Counted from the stretch's first letter, positions 8,137 through 16,953 are shown. The stretch is DNA of 64,000 nucleotides from Streptomyces sp. ASQP_92 (GCF_025399895.1 NZ_JAODUA010000002.1:186001-250000); one strand, 5' to 3'. Notes: generated by a model from the sequence alone, not told the origin. Numbers and translations are program-made.

Positions 8137-8736
8137 ATGCAGCTCATCCAACGCAATCCTCAACTCTCCGCCTATCTGGTGGCGGACGACGTCGTCGATC
8201 ATCACCACCCCCTGGTGCGCGAGACGGCCGCCCGGCTCGCCTCCGCTTCCCCCGACGCATACGCATACGCCGAGGTGGCCTACACCTTCGTACGGGACGA
8301 GATCGCGCACTCCGAGGACTCGGGTGACCTGGCGGTGACCTGGCGCGCCTCCGACGTGCTGGCCCGGCGCACCGGCATCTGCTGCGCGAAGTCGCATGCG
8401 CTGGCCGCCCTGCTGCGGGCCGGGAACATTCCCGCCGCCTTCTGTTATCAGCGGCTCGCCGACGACGACGGATCCCGCCCCTTCGTGCACGGCCTCGTCG
8501 CCCTCCGGCTGCCGGGATCGGGCCTCTGGGCGCGCGTCGACGCCCGGGGCAACAAGCCGGGGGTGGACGCCCGGTTCTCCCTCGACGAGGAGCGCCTCGC
8601 CTGGCGGGCGCGGCCCGAGTTCAGTGAAGTGGACTACCCGGTGCTCTACGATGTACCTCATGAGGCGGTTCTGCGGGCCCTGAGGACCGCACCCGACCGG
8701 CCGTCCCTGTGGCCGATCTACCCGACCGAACTGTGA
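8137..8736 (+). CDS. Transglutaminase-like cysteine protease-fold protein
   Basis: A 199-residue protein with a transglutaminase-like core. The catalytic triad is visible in order: Cys in RTGICCAKSHALAALLRA (near residue 87), His in FVHGLVALRL and Asp in WARVDARGN. The N-terminus lists MQLIQRNPQLSAYLVADDVVD, typical of the standalone bacterial form. It probably acts in the cytoplasm because no signal peptide is present. The start at 8137 is supported by the promoter geometry rather than by a ribosome site. It precedes the B3/B4 gene by 13 bp, indicating one operon. Substrate unknown; members of the fold hydrolyse or transfer amide bonds. Confidence 0.9.
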   Translation: MQLIQRNPQLSAYLVADDVVDHHHPLVRETAARLASASPDAYAYAEVAYTFVRDEIAHSEDSGDLAVTWRASDVLARRTGICCAKSHALAALLRAGNIPAAFCYQRLADDDGSRPFVHGLVALRLPGSGLWARVDARGNKPGVDARFSLDEERLAWRARPEFSEVDYPVLYDVPHEAVLRALRTAPDRPSLWPIYPTEL

Positions 8737-8749
8737 GGCACCACCGATC

Positions 8750-9454
8750 ATGACACTCGCACTCACCGTGTCCGACGACGTCCGGGCCCTCGCGCCGGGC
8801 TTCACCTATGTCGCCGTCGAGGCGTCCGGACTCCTCAACGCGCCCAGCGACGCGGCGAGTTCGGCCCTGCTCGACGACGCCGCACACCGCCTCGCCGGAC
8901 GGCTGGGCGGCCGTGCCCCGCACGAGGATCCGCACCTGGCCGCCTGGCGCGCCGCGTACACCGCCTTCGGCTCCAAGCCGAACCGCACCCGCAATTCGGC
9001 GGAAGCGCTCGCCAGGCGGGCCCTCGCCGACGGCGGGCTGCCGCGCGTCAACCGGCTCGTCGACGTCTACAACGCGGTCAGCGTCGCTCATCTGGTGCCG
9101 GTCGGCGGCGAGGACGCCGACCGCATCGAGGGCGCGATGCGCCTGGTGCGGGCCTCCGGCGAGGAGGCGTTCCACACCGTCGCGGGCGGCGAGGCGGTCA
9201 TCGAGCACCCCGACGCGGGCGAGGTGGTGTGGCGCGACGACGCGGGCGTCACCTGCCGTCGCTGGAACTGGCGTCAGGGGGTACGCACCAGGCTCACCGA
9301 GGAGTCGGCCGACGCGCTCTTCCTCCTGGAGGGCATGGCCCCGCACTGTGACCTGGCCGCGGCCGGGGCCGAACTGGCCGAGCTCCTGGAGAAGTTCAGC
9401 CCCGGGGCGCGGATCACGGTCCACGCCCCGGTCGCCGTCTCCGGTCAGGAGTGA
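8750..9454 (+). CDS. Free-standing B3/B4 (tRNA-editing-type) domain protein
   Basis: A 234-residue protein made almost entirely of the B3/B4 domain, the module with which phenylalanyl-tRNA synthetase beta subunits remove misacylated tyrosine. Key segments are FGSKPNRTRNSAEALARRAL and LPRVNRLVDVYNAVSVAHLVPVGGED, which shape the editing pocket. No aminoacylation, anticodon-binding or B5 modules are present. Known relatives are annotated only as B3/4 domain proteins; trans-editing of a misacylated tRNA or amino-acid ester is plausible but unproven. It follows the transglutaminase-like gene closely, and its stop is 4 bp from the end of the convergent acyltransferase gene. Confidence 0.9.
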   Translation: MTLALTVSDDVRALAPGFTYVAVEASGLLNAPSDAASSALLDDAAHRLAGRLGGRAPHEDPHLAAWRAAYTAFGSKPNRTRNSAEALARRALADGGLPRVNRLVDVYNAVSVAHLVPVGGEDADRIEGAMRLVRASGEEAFHTVAGGEAVIEHPDAGEVVWRDDAGVTCRRWNWRQGVRTRLTEESADALFLLEGMAPHCDLAAAGAELAELLEKFSPGARITVHAPVAVSGQE

Positions 9455-9458
9455 CGAT

Positions 9459-10190
9459 TCAGCCGCGCGTCTCGGAGGCCTTGACCTGCTCGGGCGTCGG
9501 GGCCGTGCCGCCCAGGTGAGCCGGCACCCACCAGGTGTCGCTCGCGTCCTTGGGGCGTACCGGGTAGGCACGCTGCGCGGCTTCCAGGAGCTCCTGGCAG
9601 GCCTCCCGCAGGCGCCGGGTGATGGCGCCTGCGTACTGATCGGTGGGCGCCTCCAGGGGCTCGCCCACCCGGATGGTGACCGGGATGTGGCTGCGCTTGA
9701 AGTTGCGCGGGCGCCCCTTGGTCCACACGCGCTGCGTGCCCCACAGCGCCATCGGGATCAGCGGCACCCCGGCCTCCTGGGCCAGGCGCGCGGCGCCCGA
9801 CTTGAAGCTCTTGAGCGTGAACGACTGCGAGATCGTCGCCTCCGGGAACACCCCGATGACCTCGCCGGAGCGCAGCGAGGCGAGCGCGTGCTGATACGCG
9901 TCCTCGCCCTGCTTGCGGTCGACCGGGATGTGCTTCATGCCGCGCATCAAGGGGCCGGAGATCTTGTGCCGGAACACCGACTCCTTGGCCATGAAGCGCA
10001 CGAGCCGCTTCTGCGGCAGTGCCGCGAGCCCGGTGAAGATGAAGTCGAGATAGCTGATGTGATTGCTGACGAGCACCGCGCCGCCCGTGCGCGGGATGTT
10101 CTCCGAACCCTGGGTGTCGATCTTCAGGTCGAGCGCCTTGAACATCGCGAGTGCGGCGCCGATGACCGGCCGATAGACGAGTTCTGCCAT
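9459..10190 (-). CDS. PlsC-type 1-acylglycerol-3-phosphate acyltransferase
   Basis: A 243-residue membrane-associated acyltransferase of the PlsC family, which acylates lysophosphatidate in phospholipid synthesis. The catalytic HX4D box is in SNHISYLDF, the glycerophosphate-binding FPEAT motif is in GVFPEATIS, and the later MALWGTQRVW block is typical. A hydrophobic N-terminal segment would anchor it. Length and motifs are those of the standard actinobacterial form. It stands alone on the minus strand, convergent with the B3/B4 gene and divergent from the thioredoxin-like gene. Confidence 0.93.
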   Translation of the reverse strand: MAELVYRPVIGAALAMFKALDLKIDTQGSENIPRTGGAVLVSNHISYLDFIFTGLAALPQKRLVRFMAKESVFRHKISGPLMRGMKHIPVDRKQGEDAYQHALASLRSGEVIGVFPEATISQSFTLKSFKSGAARLAQEAGVPLIPMALWGTQRVWTKGRPRNFKRSHIPVTIRVGEPLEAPTDQYAGAITRRLREACQELLEAAQRAYPVRPKDASDTWWVPAHLGGTAPTPEQVKASETRG

Positions 10191-10444
10191 CTGAGGGGAG
10201 ACCCTTCGTGTGCCCGGGGAGGGTGCTCCCGGAGAAATAAGTTACGCGCCCGTAGGTTTTGGGCTTTGGGCAGATGGTGCCCGATACGAGCCGAGCTGGC
10301 CAGTCCCCCCGTGGTGCGCGGGCGAGATCCTCATCACGTCTTCGCAGGTCGCGGCCCGGGGAGGAATCATTGTGGGCCCATACGTGCTGCAACCGTACGG
10401 CAGTGCGGGTAGTGGCCGTGTGAAGACGAGGGAGGGCCGGGGCG

Positions 10445-10786
10445 GTGGCGGTGGGAGACGGCTTGAGTGACGACGAAGGACGCAGGCTCGGCGAGGCCGA
10501 ACTCGGAACCGGGCTCGGGCGGCGGGCCACCCTGGTGCAGTTCTCCAGCGCCTTCTGCCAGCCCTGCCGGGCGACCCGGCGCACCCTGGCCGAGGTGGCC
10601 GCCATGGTGGACGGCGTGGCCCATGTGGAGATCGACGCCGAGGAACGTCTCGCGCTCGTCCGGGAACTGCGCATCGCCCGCACCCCGACCGTGCTCGTCC
10701 TGGACGCCCGGGGCGCCATCGTGCGCCGGGCCGAGGGACAGCCACGCCGGGCGGACGTCATCGCCGCGCTCGGGGAGGCCGTGTGA
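10445..10786 (+). CDS. Thioredoxin-like protein with CQPC active site
   Basis: A compact 113-residue thioredoxin fold: LVQFSSAFCQPCRATRRTL carries the redox CxxC as CQPC, and the cis-proline is in IARTPTVLVLD. There is no signal peptide, so it should act in the cytoplasm as a disulfide reductase or redox partner. The GTG at 10445 is supported by AGGGAGGG seven bases upstream. CQPC differs from the classical CGPC and would shift the redox potential; that is general knowledge of the family. It is 219 bp upstream of the flavin reductase gene, which has its own promoter. Confidence 0.9.
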   Translation: MAVGDGLSDDEGRRLGEAELGTGLGRRATLVQFSSAFCQPCRATRRTLAEVAAMVDGVAHVEIDAEERLALVRELRIARTPTVLVLDARGAIVRRAEGQPRRADVIAALGEAV

Positions 10787-10845
10787 CGCCCCCCCACGCC
10801 TCGGCGCGACGCACCGTGAGGGATCTCCCACATCCCGGAAGGCAC

Positions 10846-10882
10846 TTGACTGGGGCGGCGCCGCATCGTCAGTCTGACGATG
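10846..10882 (+). promoter_or_regulatory. Flavin reductase promoter with 19-bp perfect palindrome
   Basis: TTGACT (10846-10851) and CAGTCT (10870-10875) are spaced by 18 bp. A perfect palindrome, CATCGTCAG-T-CTGACGATG (10864-10882), covers the -10 hexamer and the expected start point. A protein bound there would block polymerase, so this is a strong repressor-operator candidate. The putative start falls at the ATG at 10880, which is in frame with the flavin reductase. Confidence 0.6.
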
Positions 10883-11005
10883 TGCCGACAAACCTTCTTC
10901 TCCATGGACGCGTCCCAGTGGACCTCGCCCGCACCGCGAGCGCGCGCTGTCCGGGCTGCTGAAGACCCGCAGCCCCTGTCGCACCTCTTGAAGAAGGACA
11001 CTGTC

Positions 11006-11515
11006 GTGACGGCTTCGCCCGAGCTCCGTACCGCCCAGGCCGCCTCTCCCGAACTGCTCAGGTCGGTCTTCCGCCGGCACGCCGCAGGCGTCGCCGTGAT
11101 TACCGCCCAACGGGGCGGCCGGCCCGTCGGATTCACCGCCACCTCCCTCAACTCCGTCGCCGCCGAGCCTCCGTTGGTCTCCTTCGGCATCGGCACCGGC
11201 TCCTCCAGTTGGCCCGTGGTGGCCGAGACCGACCACATCGGCGTGCACATCCTCGGTGAGCACCAGCAGGAGCTGGCGGCCACCTTCGCCCGCAGCGGCG
11301 CCGACCGGTTCGGGCCCGCCACCGACTGGAGCACCGGCCCGGAAGGCGTGCCCGTCATCGGCGGCGTCCTCGCGTGGCTGGTGTGCAAGGTGGTGGCCCG
11401 CGTCCCGGCCGGTGACCACCGCATCGTGCTCGGCCAGGCGGTCGCCGGCGACCTCACGGGCGCCGGCCGCCCGCTCCTCTACCACCAGGGCCGCTTCAAC
11501 GCGCTGCGCGACTGA
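11006..11515 (+). CDS. Flavin reductase-like FMN-binding protein
   Basis: A 169-residue flavin reductase-family protein that reduces FMN/FAD with NAD(P)H for a partner monooxygenase. Recognisable segments are FRRHAAGVAVITA, GFTATSLNSVAAEPPLVSFGI, the flavin-contacting core, and GADRFG. The GTG at 11006 follows AAGGA at normal spacing and gives the usual family length. The reading frame is open upstream to the ATG at 10880, which sits at the predicted transcription start of a palindrome-controlled promoter; a leaderless 211-residue form with a non-conserved-looking N-terminus is possible. No monooxygenase partner is adjacent. Confidence 0.85.
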   Translation: MTASPELRTAQAASPELLRSVFRRHAAGVAVITAQRGGRPVGFTATSLNSVAAEPPLVSFGIGTGSSSWPVVAETDHIGVHILGEHQQELAATFARSGADRFGPATDWSTGPEGVPVIGGVLAWLVCKVVARVPAGDHRIVLGQAVAGDLTGAGRPLLYHQGRFNALRD

Positions 11516-11594
11516 GAGTTCCCCCACCGGGTGATTACTCACCGTTGCCAAGGTCACAGTGCAAAGCGCTTGCTTACTGGGAACAAGCTGGGTG

Positions 11595-11606
11595 TACTGA
11601 CGAGTA
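11595..11606 (+). promoter_or_regulatory. Short inverted repeat upstream of etfBA
   Basis: TACT-GACG-AGTA is a 4-4-4 inverted repeat in the region where the etfB promoter must lie, in an unusually AT-rich stretch (GAGTAATATTTCG). It could be the operator of a TetR-type fatty-acid regulator, which often control electron-transfer flavoprotein genes, but the match is short. Confidence 0.3.
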
Positions 11607-11714
11607 ATATTTCGTTCGGAGCGCCGGTCGCCCCGACCGGAAACCGCCCCATCAGGCGCCTATGCTGCGTGCAACAAGGCAGCCCAGAAATGACGATGCA
11701 GTAGGAGAGCCGGC

Positions 11715-12500
11715 GTGAGCTTGAGGATCGTTGTCTGTGTGAAGTACGTGCCCGACGCCACCGGCGACCGGCACTTCGCCGATGACCTGACCGTCGACCG
11801 CGACGACGTCGACGGCCTCCTTTCGGAGCTCGACGAGTACGCGGTCGAGCAGGCACTGCAGATCGCCGACGAGGCGGACGACGCGGAGATCACCGTGCTG
11901 ACCGTCGGCCCCGAGGACGCCAAGGACGCGCTGCGCAAGGCGCTGTCGATGGGCGCCGACAAGGCGGTCCACGTCGAGGACGACGACCTGCACGGCACCG
12001 ACGTGATCGGCACCTCCCTCGTCCTGGCCAAGGCCATCGAGAAGACCGGCTACGACCTCGTCGTCTGCGGCATGGCGTCCACCGACGGCACCATGGGCGT
12101 GCTGCCGGCGCTGCTCGCGGAGCGCCTGGGCGTCCCGCAGGTCACGCTGCTCTCCGAGGTCTCGGTCGAGGACGGCACCGTGAAGGGCCGCCGCGACGGC
12201 GACGCCGCCACCGAGCAGCTGGAGGCCTCGCTTCCGGCCGTCGTCTCGGTGACGGACCAGTCGGGCGAGGCCCGCTACCCGTCCTTCAAGGGCATCATGG
12301 CCGCCAAGAAGAAGCCGGTGGAGTCCCTGGACCTGGGCGACCTGGACCTGGAGGCCGACGAGGTCGGTCTCGAAGGCTCCTGGACCGCGGTCGACTCCGC
12401 GGCCGCGCGCCCGGCCCGTACGGCCGGCACGATCGTCAAGGACGAGGGCGAGGGCGGCAAGCAGCTCGCCGAGTTCCTCGCGAGCCAGAAGTTCATCTGA
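11715..12500 (+). CDS. etfB: Electron transfer flavoprotein beta subunit
   Basis: A 261-residue ETF beta subunit (FixA type). With the alpha subunit it carries electrons from acyl-CoA dehydrogenases to the respiratory chain through ETF-quinone oxidoreductase. The N-terminus RIVVCVKYVPDA, the adenine-nucleotide loop VVCGMASTDGTMGVLPALLAERLG and the C-terminal recognition-loop region are typical. The GTG start has AGGAG seven bases upstream. It is followed after 99 bp by the alpha subunit gene in the standard order; a hairpin lies in that gap. Confidence 0.96.
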   Translation: MSLRIVVCVKYVPDATGDRHFADDLTVDRDDVDGLLSELDEYAVEQALQIADEADDAEITVLTVGPEDAKDALRKALSMGADKAVHVEDDDLHGTDVIGTSLVLAKAIEKTGYDLVVCGMASTDGTMGVLPALLAERLGVPQVTLLSEVSVEDGTVKGRRDGDAATEQLEASLPAVVSVTDQSGEARYPSFKGIMAAKKKPVESLDLGDLDLEADEVGLEGSWTAVDSAAARPARTAGTIVKDEGEGGKQLAEFLASQKFI

Positions 12501-12506
12501 GCACCC

Positions 12507-12527
12507 GGCCCGGGAACCTTCCCGGCC
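12507..12527 (+). other. Hairpin between etfB and etfA
   Basis: GGCCCGGGAA and TTCCCGGCC, separated by CC, can pair with one bulge. Placed in the short gap between the two subunit genes it may protect the upstream mRNA segment or lower downstream transcription; no U-tract follows, so it is not a full terminator. Confidence 0.4.
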
Positions 12528-12599
12528 GTGTTCGCTCACGGCTCGCCGAGCCCCTCAACCGCCCGCCTTTTCTTCGCACGTGCAGGAGATTGAAGTCCC

Positions 12600-13562
12600 A
12601 TGGCTGAAGTTCTGGTCTACGTCGACCACGTGGACGGCGCCGTCCGCAAGCCCACCCTCGAACTGCTGACGCTGGCCCGCCGCATCGGCGAGCCCGTCGC
12701 CGTCGCGCTCGGCGCGGGTGCCGAGAACACCGCGGCCGCGCTCGCCGAGCACGGCGCGGTCAAGGTCCTCACCGCCGACGCCCCCGAGTTCGCCGACTAC
12801 CTCGTCGTGCCGAAGGTCGACGCGCTCCAGGCCGCGTACGAGGCCGTATCGCCCGTGGCCGTGCTCGTCCCGTCCTCCGCCGAGGCCAAGGAGATCGCGG
12901 CCCGCCTCGCGCTCCGCATCGGTTCCGGCGTCATCACCGACGCGGTCGACCTCGAAGCCGGCGACCAGGGTCCGGTGGCCACGCAGTCCGCGTTCGCCGC
13001 CTCCTTCACCACCAAGTCCCGTGTCTCCAAGGGCACTCCGGTCATCACGGTCAAGCCGAACTCGGCCGCCGTCGAGGCCGCCCCCGCCGCGGGCGCCGTC
13101 GAGGCCCTGTCGGTCACCTTCTCCGCGCTCGCCACCGGCACCAAGGTCACCTCGCGCACCCCGCGCGAGTCGACCGGCCGCCCCGAGCTGACCGAGGCCG
13201 CGATCGTGGTCTCCGGCGGCCGCGGCGTCAACGGCGCCGAGAACTTCGCGGTCATCGAGGCCCTCGCCGACTCCCTCGGCGCGGCCGTCGGCGCCTCGCG
13301 CGCCGCGGTGGACGCGGGCTGGTACCCGCACTCCAACCAGGTCGGCCAGACCGGCAAGTCGGTCTCGCCGCAGCTCTACATCGCCAACGGCATCTCCGGG
13401 GCCATCCAGCACCGGGCCGGCATGCAGACCTCGAAGACCATCGTGGCCGTCAACAAGGACGCCGAGGCCCCGATCTTCGACCTGGTCGACTACGGCGTGG
13501 TCGGCGACCTGTTCCAGGTCGTCCCGCAGCTCACCGAAGCGGTCCAGGCCCGCAAGGGCTGA
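12600..13562 (+). CDS. etfA: Electron transfer flavoprotein alpha subunit
   Basis: A 320-residue ETF alpha subunit (FixB type) that binds the redox-active FAD. The C-terminal FAD domain shows [48 protein letters not shown] and [12 protein letters not shown], the classical signature. The ATG follows AGGAG. It is the second gene of the etfBA unit and is followed by a very strong terminator. Confidence 0.97.
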   Translation: MAEVLVYVDHVDGAVRKPTLELLTLARRIGEPVAVALGAGAENTAAALAEHGAVKVLTADAPEFADYLVVPKVDALQAAYEAVSPVAVLVPSSAEAKEIAARLALRIGSGVITDAVDLEAGDQGPVATQSAFAASFTTKSRVSKGTPVITVKPNSAAVEAAPAAGAVEALSVTFSALATGTKVTSRTPRESTGRPELTEAAIVVSGGRGVNGAENFAVIEALADSLGAAVGASRAAVDAGWYPHSNQVGQTGKSVSPQLYIANGISGAIQHRAGMQTSKTIVAVNKDAEAPIFDLVDYGVVGDLFQVVPQLTEAVQARKG

Positions 13563-13581
13563 CCTGCGAGTTCTTTCCGGT

Positions 13582-13620
13582 CCCGGGGCCGCGTGGTGAT
13601 CCTCACCGCGCGGCCCCGGG
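13582..13620 (+). terminator. Strong rho-independent-type terminator after etfA
   Basis: An 18-bp stem with a single U-G wobble and a three-base loop: CCCGGGGCCGCG (13582-13593) pairs with CGCGGCCCCGGG (13609-13620) and GGTGA with TCACC inside. It starts 19 bases after the etfA stop and is followed by TCGTTTCG. It is one of the strongest hairpins in the window. Confidence 0.85.
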
Positions 13621-13646
13621 TCGTTTCGGAGACCCGCTGGTAAGCA

Positions 13647-13699
13647 TTGACGCGGGGGAGTGGGCCGATTAACTTCGCTATACGGATTATTGATTCCGT
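13647..13699 (+). promoter_or_regulatory. Promoter and partial palindrome before the DUF6986 gene
   Basis: TTGACG (13647-13652), a 17-bp spacer and TAACTT (13670-13675) form a good promoter. Just downstream, ACGGA (13682-13686) and TCCGT (13695-13699) flank an AT-rich core, making an imperfect 18-bp palindrome at the expected start of transcription. Possible operator; the regulator is unknown. Confidence 0.45.
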
Positions 13700-13735
13700 G
13701 AAGCGGAAAAGTTTCGACCGTGTGGAGGATGCAGG

Positions 13736-15034
13736 ATGGGTCAGCAGGAGCAGGTGGCAACGAGCCTCGCCGGCGTCGTCAGCGAGGAGATCAGTGCCTC
13801 GCTCGTCGCCGTGGACGAGGAGCTCGCCCGCCGTTACCCGGGCGACCCCGGCACCCGCCAGCCCGTCCACACCGTCTACGTGCCCGGCGACGCCTTCGAC
13901 GCGGACACCCTCCGCACCTGGGGCGACCAGGCGCTGGCCGCACTCGACGAGCACGCCCCCGACGCCGCCTCCTTCGCGAAGGTGCTCGGCATCTCCGACG
14001 AACTCGCCGGGCCGGTGTACGACCGGGTGCGCGCCAAACTGACCCGCGAGCCCATCGAGGACCTGCGCGTCGACTTCGAGGACGGCTACGGGCCGCGCCC
14101 CGACGCCGAGGAGGACGCCGACGCCGCCCGCGCCGCCCGCCTCATCGCCGAAGCCTTCCGCAACGGCACCGCGGCCCCGTACATGGGCATCCGCATGAAG
14201 TGCATGGAAGCCGCCGTCCGCGACCGCGGCATCCGTACCACCGACGTCTTCCTCACCACCCTCATGCACAACGGCGGCCTGCCCGACGGTCTCGTGCTCA
14301 CCCTGCCCAAGGTGACCTACCCCGAGCAGGTCACCGCCTTCGTGCGCCTGCTCAGCGCCTTCGAGAAGGCCCACGACCTGCCCGAGGGCCGGCTCGGCTT
14401 CGAGATCCAGATCGAGACCAGCCAGTCCATCCTGGCCGCCGACGGCACCGCCGCCGTGGCCAGGATGATCGACGCCGCCCAGGGCCGCGCCACCGGCCTG
14501 CACTACGGCACCTTCGACTACAGCGCCTGCGTCGGCGTCTCCGCCGCCTACCAGGCCAGCGACCACCCCGCCGCCGACCACGCCAAGGCCGTCATGCAGG
14601 TCGCCGCCGCGGGCACCGGCGTACGCGTCTCGGACGGCTCGACCAACGTGCTGCCCATCGGCTCCACCGAACACGTCCACGAGGCCTGGCGCCTGCACTA
14701 CGGCCTCACCCGCCGCGCCCTGGCCCGCGCCTACTACCAGGGCTGGGACATGCACCCGGGCCACCTGCCGACCCGCTACGCCGCGGTGTACGCCTTCTAC
14801 CGCGAGGGCCTGGAGCAGGCCGCCGGACGCCTCGCCGCGTACGTCGCCAAGACCGGCGGCGACGTCATGGACGAGCCCGCCACCGCCAAGGCGCTCAGCG
14901 GCTACCTGCTGCGCGGCCTGGACTGCGGCGCCCTCGACAACGCCGAGGTGGCCCGGCTCACCGGCCTGACCCGCACCGACCTCGACGCGTTCTCCTCGCC
15001 CCGCCGCGGCAGCCTCACCGTCACCGCCCCGTAG
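13736..15034 (+). CDS. DUF6986 / HpcH-HpaI aldolase-citrate lyase family protein
   Basis: A 432-residue TIM-barrel protein of the aldolase/citrate-lyase superfamily, matching the DUF6986 group. The metal and substrate region is recognisable in LRVDFEDGYGPR, GFEIQIETSQSIL and GLHYGTFDYSACVG, including the conserved Glu and Asp used for Mg2+ binding in related lyases and malate synthases. The ATG is preceded by GGAGG. The group often sits near purine or glyoxylate genes in other actinomycetes, but no such neighbour is seen here. Likely reaction: aldol-type cleavage or condensation of a 2-oxo or CoA acid; exact substrate unknown. Confidence 0.88.
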   Translation: MGQQEQVATSLAGVVSEEISASLVAVDEELARRYPGDPGTRQPVHTVYVPGDAFDADTLRTWGDQALAALDEHAPDAASFAKVLGISDELAGPVYDRVRAKLTREPIEDLRVDFEDGYGPRPDAEEDADAARAARLIAEAFRNGTAAPYMGIRMKCMEAAVRDRGIRTTDVFLTTLMHNGGLPDGLVLTLPKVTYPEQVTAFVRLLSAFEKAHDLPEGRLGFEIQIETSQSILAADGTAAVARMIDAAQGRATGLHYGTFDYSACVGVSAAYQASDHPAADHAKAVMQVAAAGTGVRVSDGSTNVLPIGSTEHVHEAWRLHYGLTRRALARAYYQGWDMHPGHLPTRYAAVYAFYREGLEQAAGRLAAYVAKTGGDVMDEPATAKALSGYLLRGLDCGALDNAEVARLTGLTRTDLDAFSSPRRGSLTVTAP

Positions 15035-15123
15035 CGGAACCGGAACCGGACGCCCCCGGACGCCGTCACCCCTGCCCCGTACTCTGTACGCGACCACAAT
15101 CGCCACACAGGGACGGGGCAGCG

Positions 15124-16953
15124 GTGTCTACGGGGGAGAGCCACGTACTGGCGGGCCGGTACCGGATCGTCGAGCAGCTCGGCCGGGGCGGCATGGGCGT
15201 CGTATGGCGTGCCCATGATGAGGTGCTGGGCCGCGAGGTCGCCGTCAAGGAACTGCGCGCCTACACCGACGCCTCCGCACCCGAACTGGGCGACCTGCGG
15301 CTGCGGATGCAGCGCGAGGCGCGTGCCGCGGCCCGGGTGCGCCACCCCTCGGTCATCGCCGTGCACGACGTCACCGAGCACGAAGGCCGCCCCGTCATCG
15401 TCATGGAACTCGTCGACGGCCCCTCCCTCGACGACGTCCTGGGCGAGCGCGGCGTCCTGGGACCGGGCGAGGCAGCGGCCATCGGCGCCAAGGTCCTCCA
15501 CGCGCTGGCCGCCGCCCACCGGGTGGGCGTCCTGCACCGCGATGTGAAGCCCGGCAACGTCCTGCTCGACGCCTCGGGCCGGGTGGTCCTCACCGACTTC
15601 GGCATCGCCGCCATGGACGACCCCGGCGACGGCTCGCAGACCCACCTCACCCGCAGCGGCGAACTGGTCGGCTCCCTCGACTACTTGGCGCCCGAGCGGG
15701 CCCAGGGCCAGGACCCCGGCCCCGCCTCCGACATCTGGGCACTCGGCGCCACCCTCTACGCCGCCGTCGAGGGCGCCGCGCCGTTCCGCCGGACCTCCAC
15801 CTGGTCCACGCTCAACGCCATCGTGGTCGACCCGCTGCCCCAGGCGCGCCGGGCCGGCCCGCTCGGGCCCGTCCTGCTGCGCCTGATGGACAAGGACCCG
15901 GCCCACCGTCCCGACGCCGAGACCGCGGCGCGCCTGCTCGAAGAGGTCGCGGGCACCCACGGCACCGCCACACCGGCCCCCACCGCCGTCCAGACCGTCC
16001 CGACCGCCCTGCCCGGGCCTCCCCGCGCCGCCGCCCAGCCACCGCGCAGCTCGACCGTGCGCGACGCCCTGCCCCACCGCCCCGAGGGCTTCGGCCCCGC
16101 GATGGCGGCCCATGCCCCCGGCCTCGATTCCCACCCCGCGCCCCAGGCGCCGAACGAGATCGTCCCCCCAACACCCGCCCCAGGCACCGGACTTGAGCCG
16201 CACCCCGCGCCCCACACCCCGCAAGCCTTCGGCCCGGTGATCACGAATGCCCCCGAGCCACGACCGGCCGGCGGACAGAACCGGGGCCGGGTGCTGGTGG
16301 CGGCCGGGGTCGCCGCCGTCGTCCTCGTCGGAGCCGGAGTCGGGTATGCGCTGCTCGACCGGAAGGACACCTCCGGCGACGGCCGGCAGGCCGTGGGGGC
16401 GGCGCGGAGCGGGACCCCGGGCGCCTCGGAGGAGCCGGGCGACGCCGCACGGCTCGGCGGCGCGGCCGACGCCTCCGCGGCATCCCCGAAGGCGTCACCG
16501 CCGAACTCGTCGCCGAGCACCGGCGCGAAGCCCTCCGCGACGGGAGGCCCCGCCAAGGGCGACGACCAGAAGGGCACGGCCGGCAAGACGCCGGACGCGA
16601 AGAAGAACACCCCGAGCGCCTCCGGCCCGGCCGGCCCCGGCGGCACGGGAGGCGGGGCCGCGCCCCCGGCCGGCAGCTGCCGGCCGATCGCAGCGGGCAA
16701 GGTCAACTGCCAGGTGTGGCGCAGCGCGAAGTCCATACGCCAGGACGGCGCCGCGGCCGGCGTGCTCAATGCGGGCACCAACTACTTCTACTGCCAGACG
16801 AATCTGGGCCGCCGCGAGACGTACGGGAAGTGGACCAACACCTGGTGGGCCAGGACCGACGACGACAGCGGCAACACCAACGTCTACGTGAGCGTGGTCT
16901 ACCTCAAGGGCGGCGACAACGACCAGCCGGTCCCAGGCCTAAAAACCTGCTGA
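15124..16953 (+). CDS. Transmembrane Ser/Thr protein kinase (PknB-like)
   Basis: A 609-residue eukaryotic-type kinase. The N-terminal kinase domain (about residues 10-275) has the glycine loop LGRGGMGVV, the ATP lysine in VAVKELRAY, the catalytic loop HRDVKPGNVLL and DFGIAA. A proline-rich cytoplasmic linker follows, then one transmembrane helix (VLVAAGVAAVVLVGAGVGYA, about 390-410), and an extracellular Ser/Thr/Pro-rich stalk ending in a roughly 90-residue globular domain with three to four cysteines (SCRPIAAGKVNCQVWR ... KTC). No PASTA repeats are present, so the outer domain is of a different type and may sense another ligand. The GTG start follows GGGACGGGG. It ends at a hairpin containing its stop codon. 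Confidence 0.94.
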   Translation: MSTGESHVLAGRYRIVEQLGRGGMGVVWRAHDEVLGREVAVKELRAYTDASAPELGDLRLRMQREARAAARVRHPSVIAVHDVTEHEGRPVIVMELVDGPSLDDVLGERGVLGPGEAAAIGAKVLHALAAAHRVGVLHRDVKPGNVLLDASGRVVLTDFGIAAMDDPGDGSQTHLTRSGELVGSLDYLAPERAQGQDPGPASDIWALGATLYAAVEGAAPFRRTSTWSTLNAIVVDPLPQARRAGPLGPVLLRLMDKDPAHRPDAETAARLLEEVAGTHGTATPAPTAVQTVPTALPGPPRAAAQPPRSSTVRDALPHRPEGFGPAMAAHAPGLDSHPAPQAPNEIVPPTPAPGTGLEPHPAPHTPQAFGPVITNAPEPRPAGGQNRGRVLVAAGVAAVVLVGAGVGYALLDRKDTSGDGRQAVGAARSGTPGASEEPGDAARLGGAADASAASPKASPPNSSPSTGAKPSATGGPAKGDDQKGTAGKTPDAKKNTPSASGPAGPGGTGGGAAPPAGSCRPIAAGKVNCQVWRSAKSIRQDGAAAGVLNAGTNYFYCQTNLGRRETYGKWTNTWWARTDDDSGNTNVYVSVVYLKGGDNDQPVPGLKTC

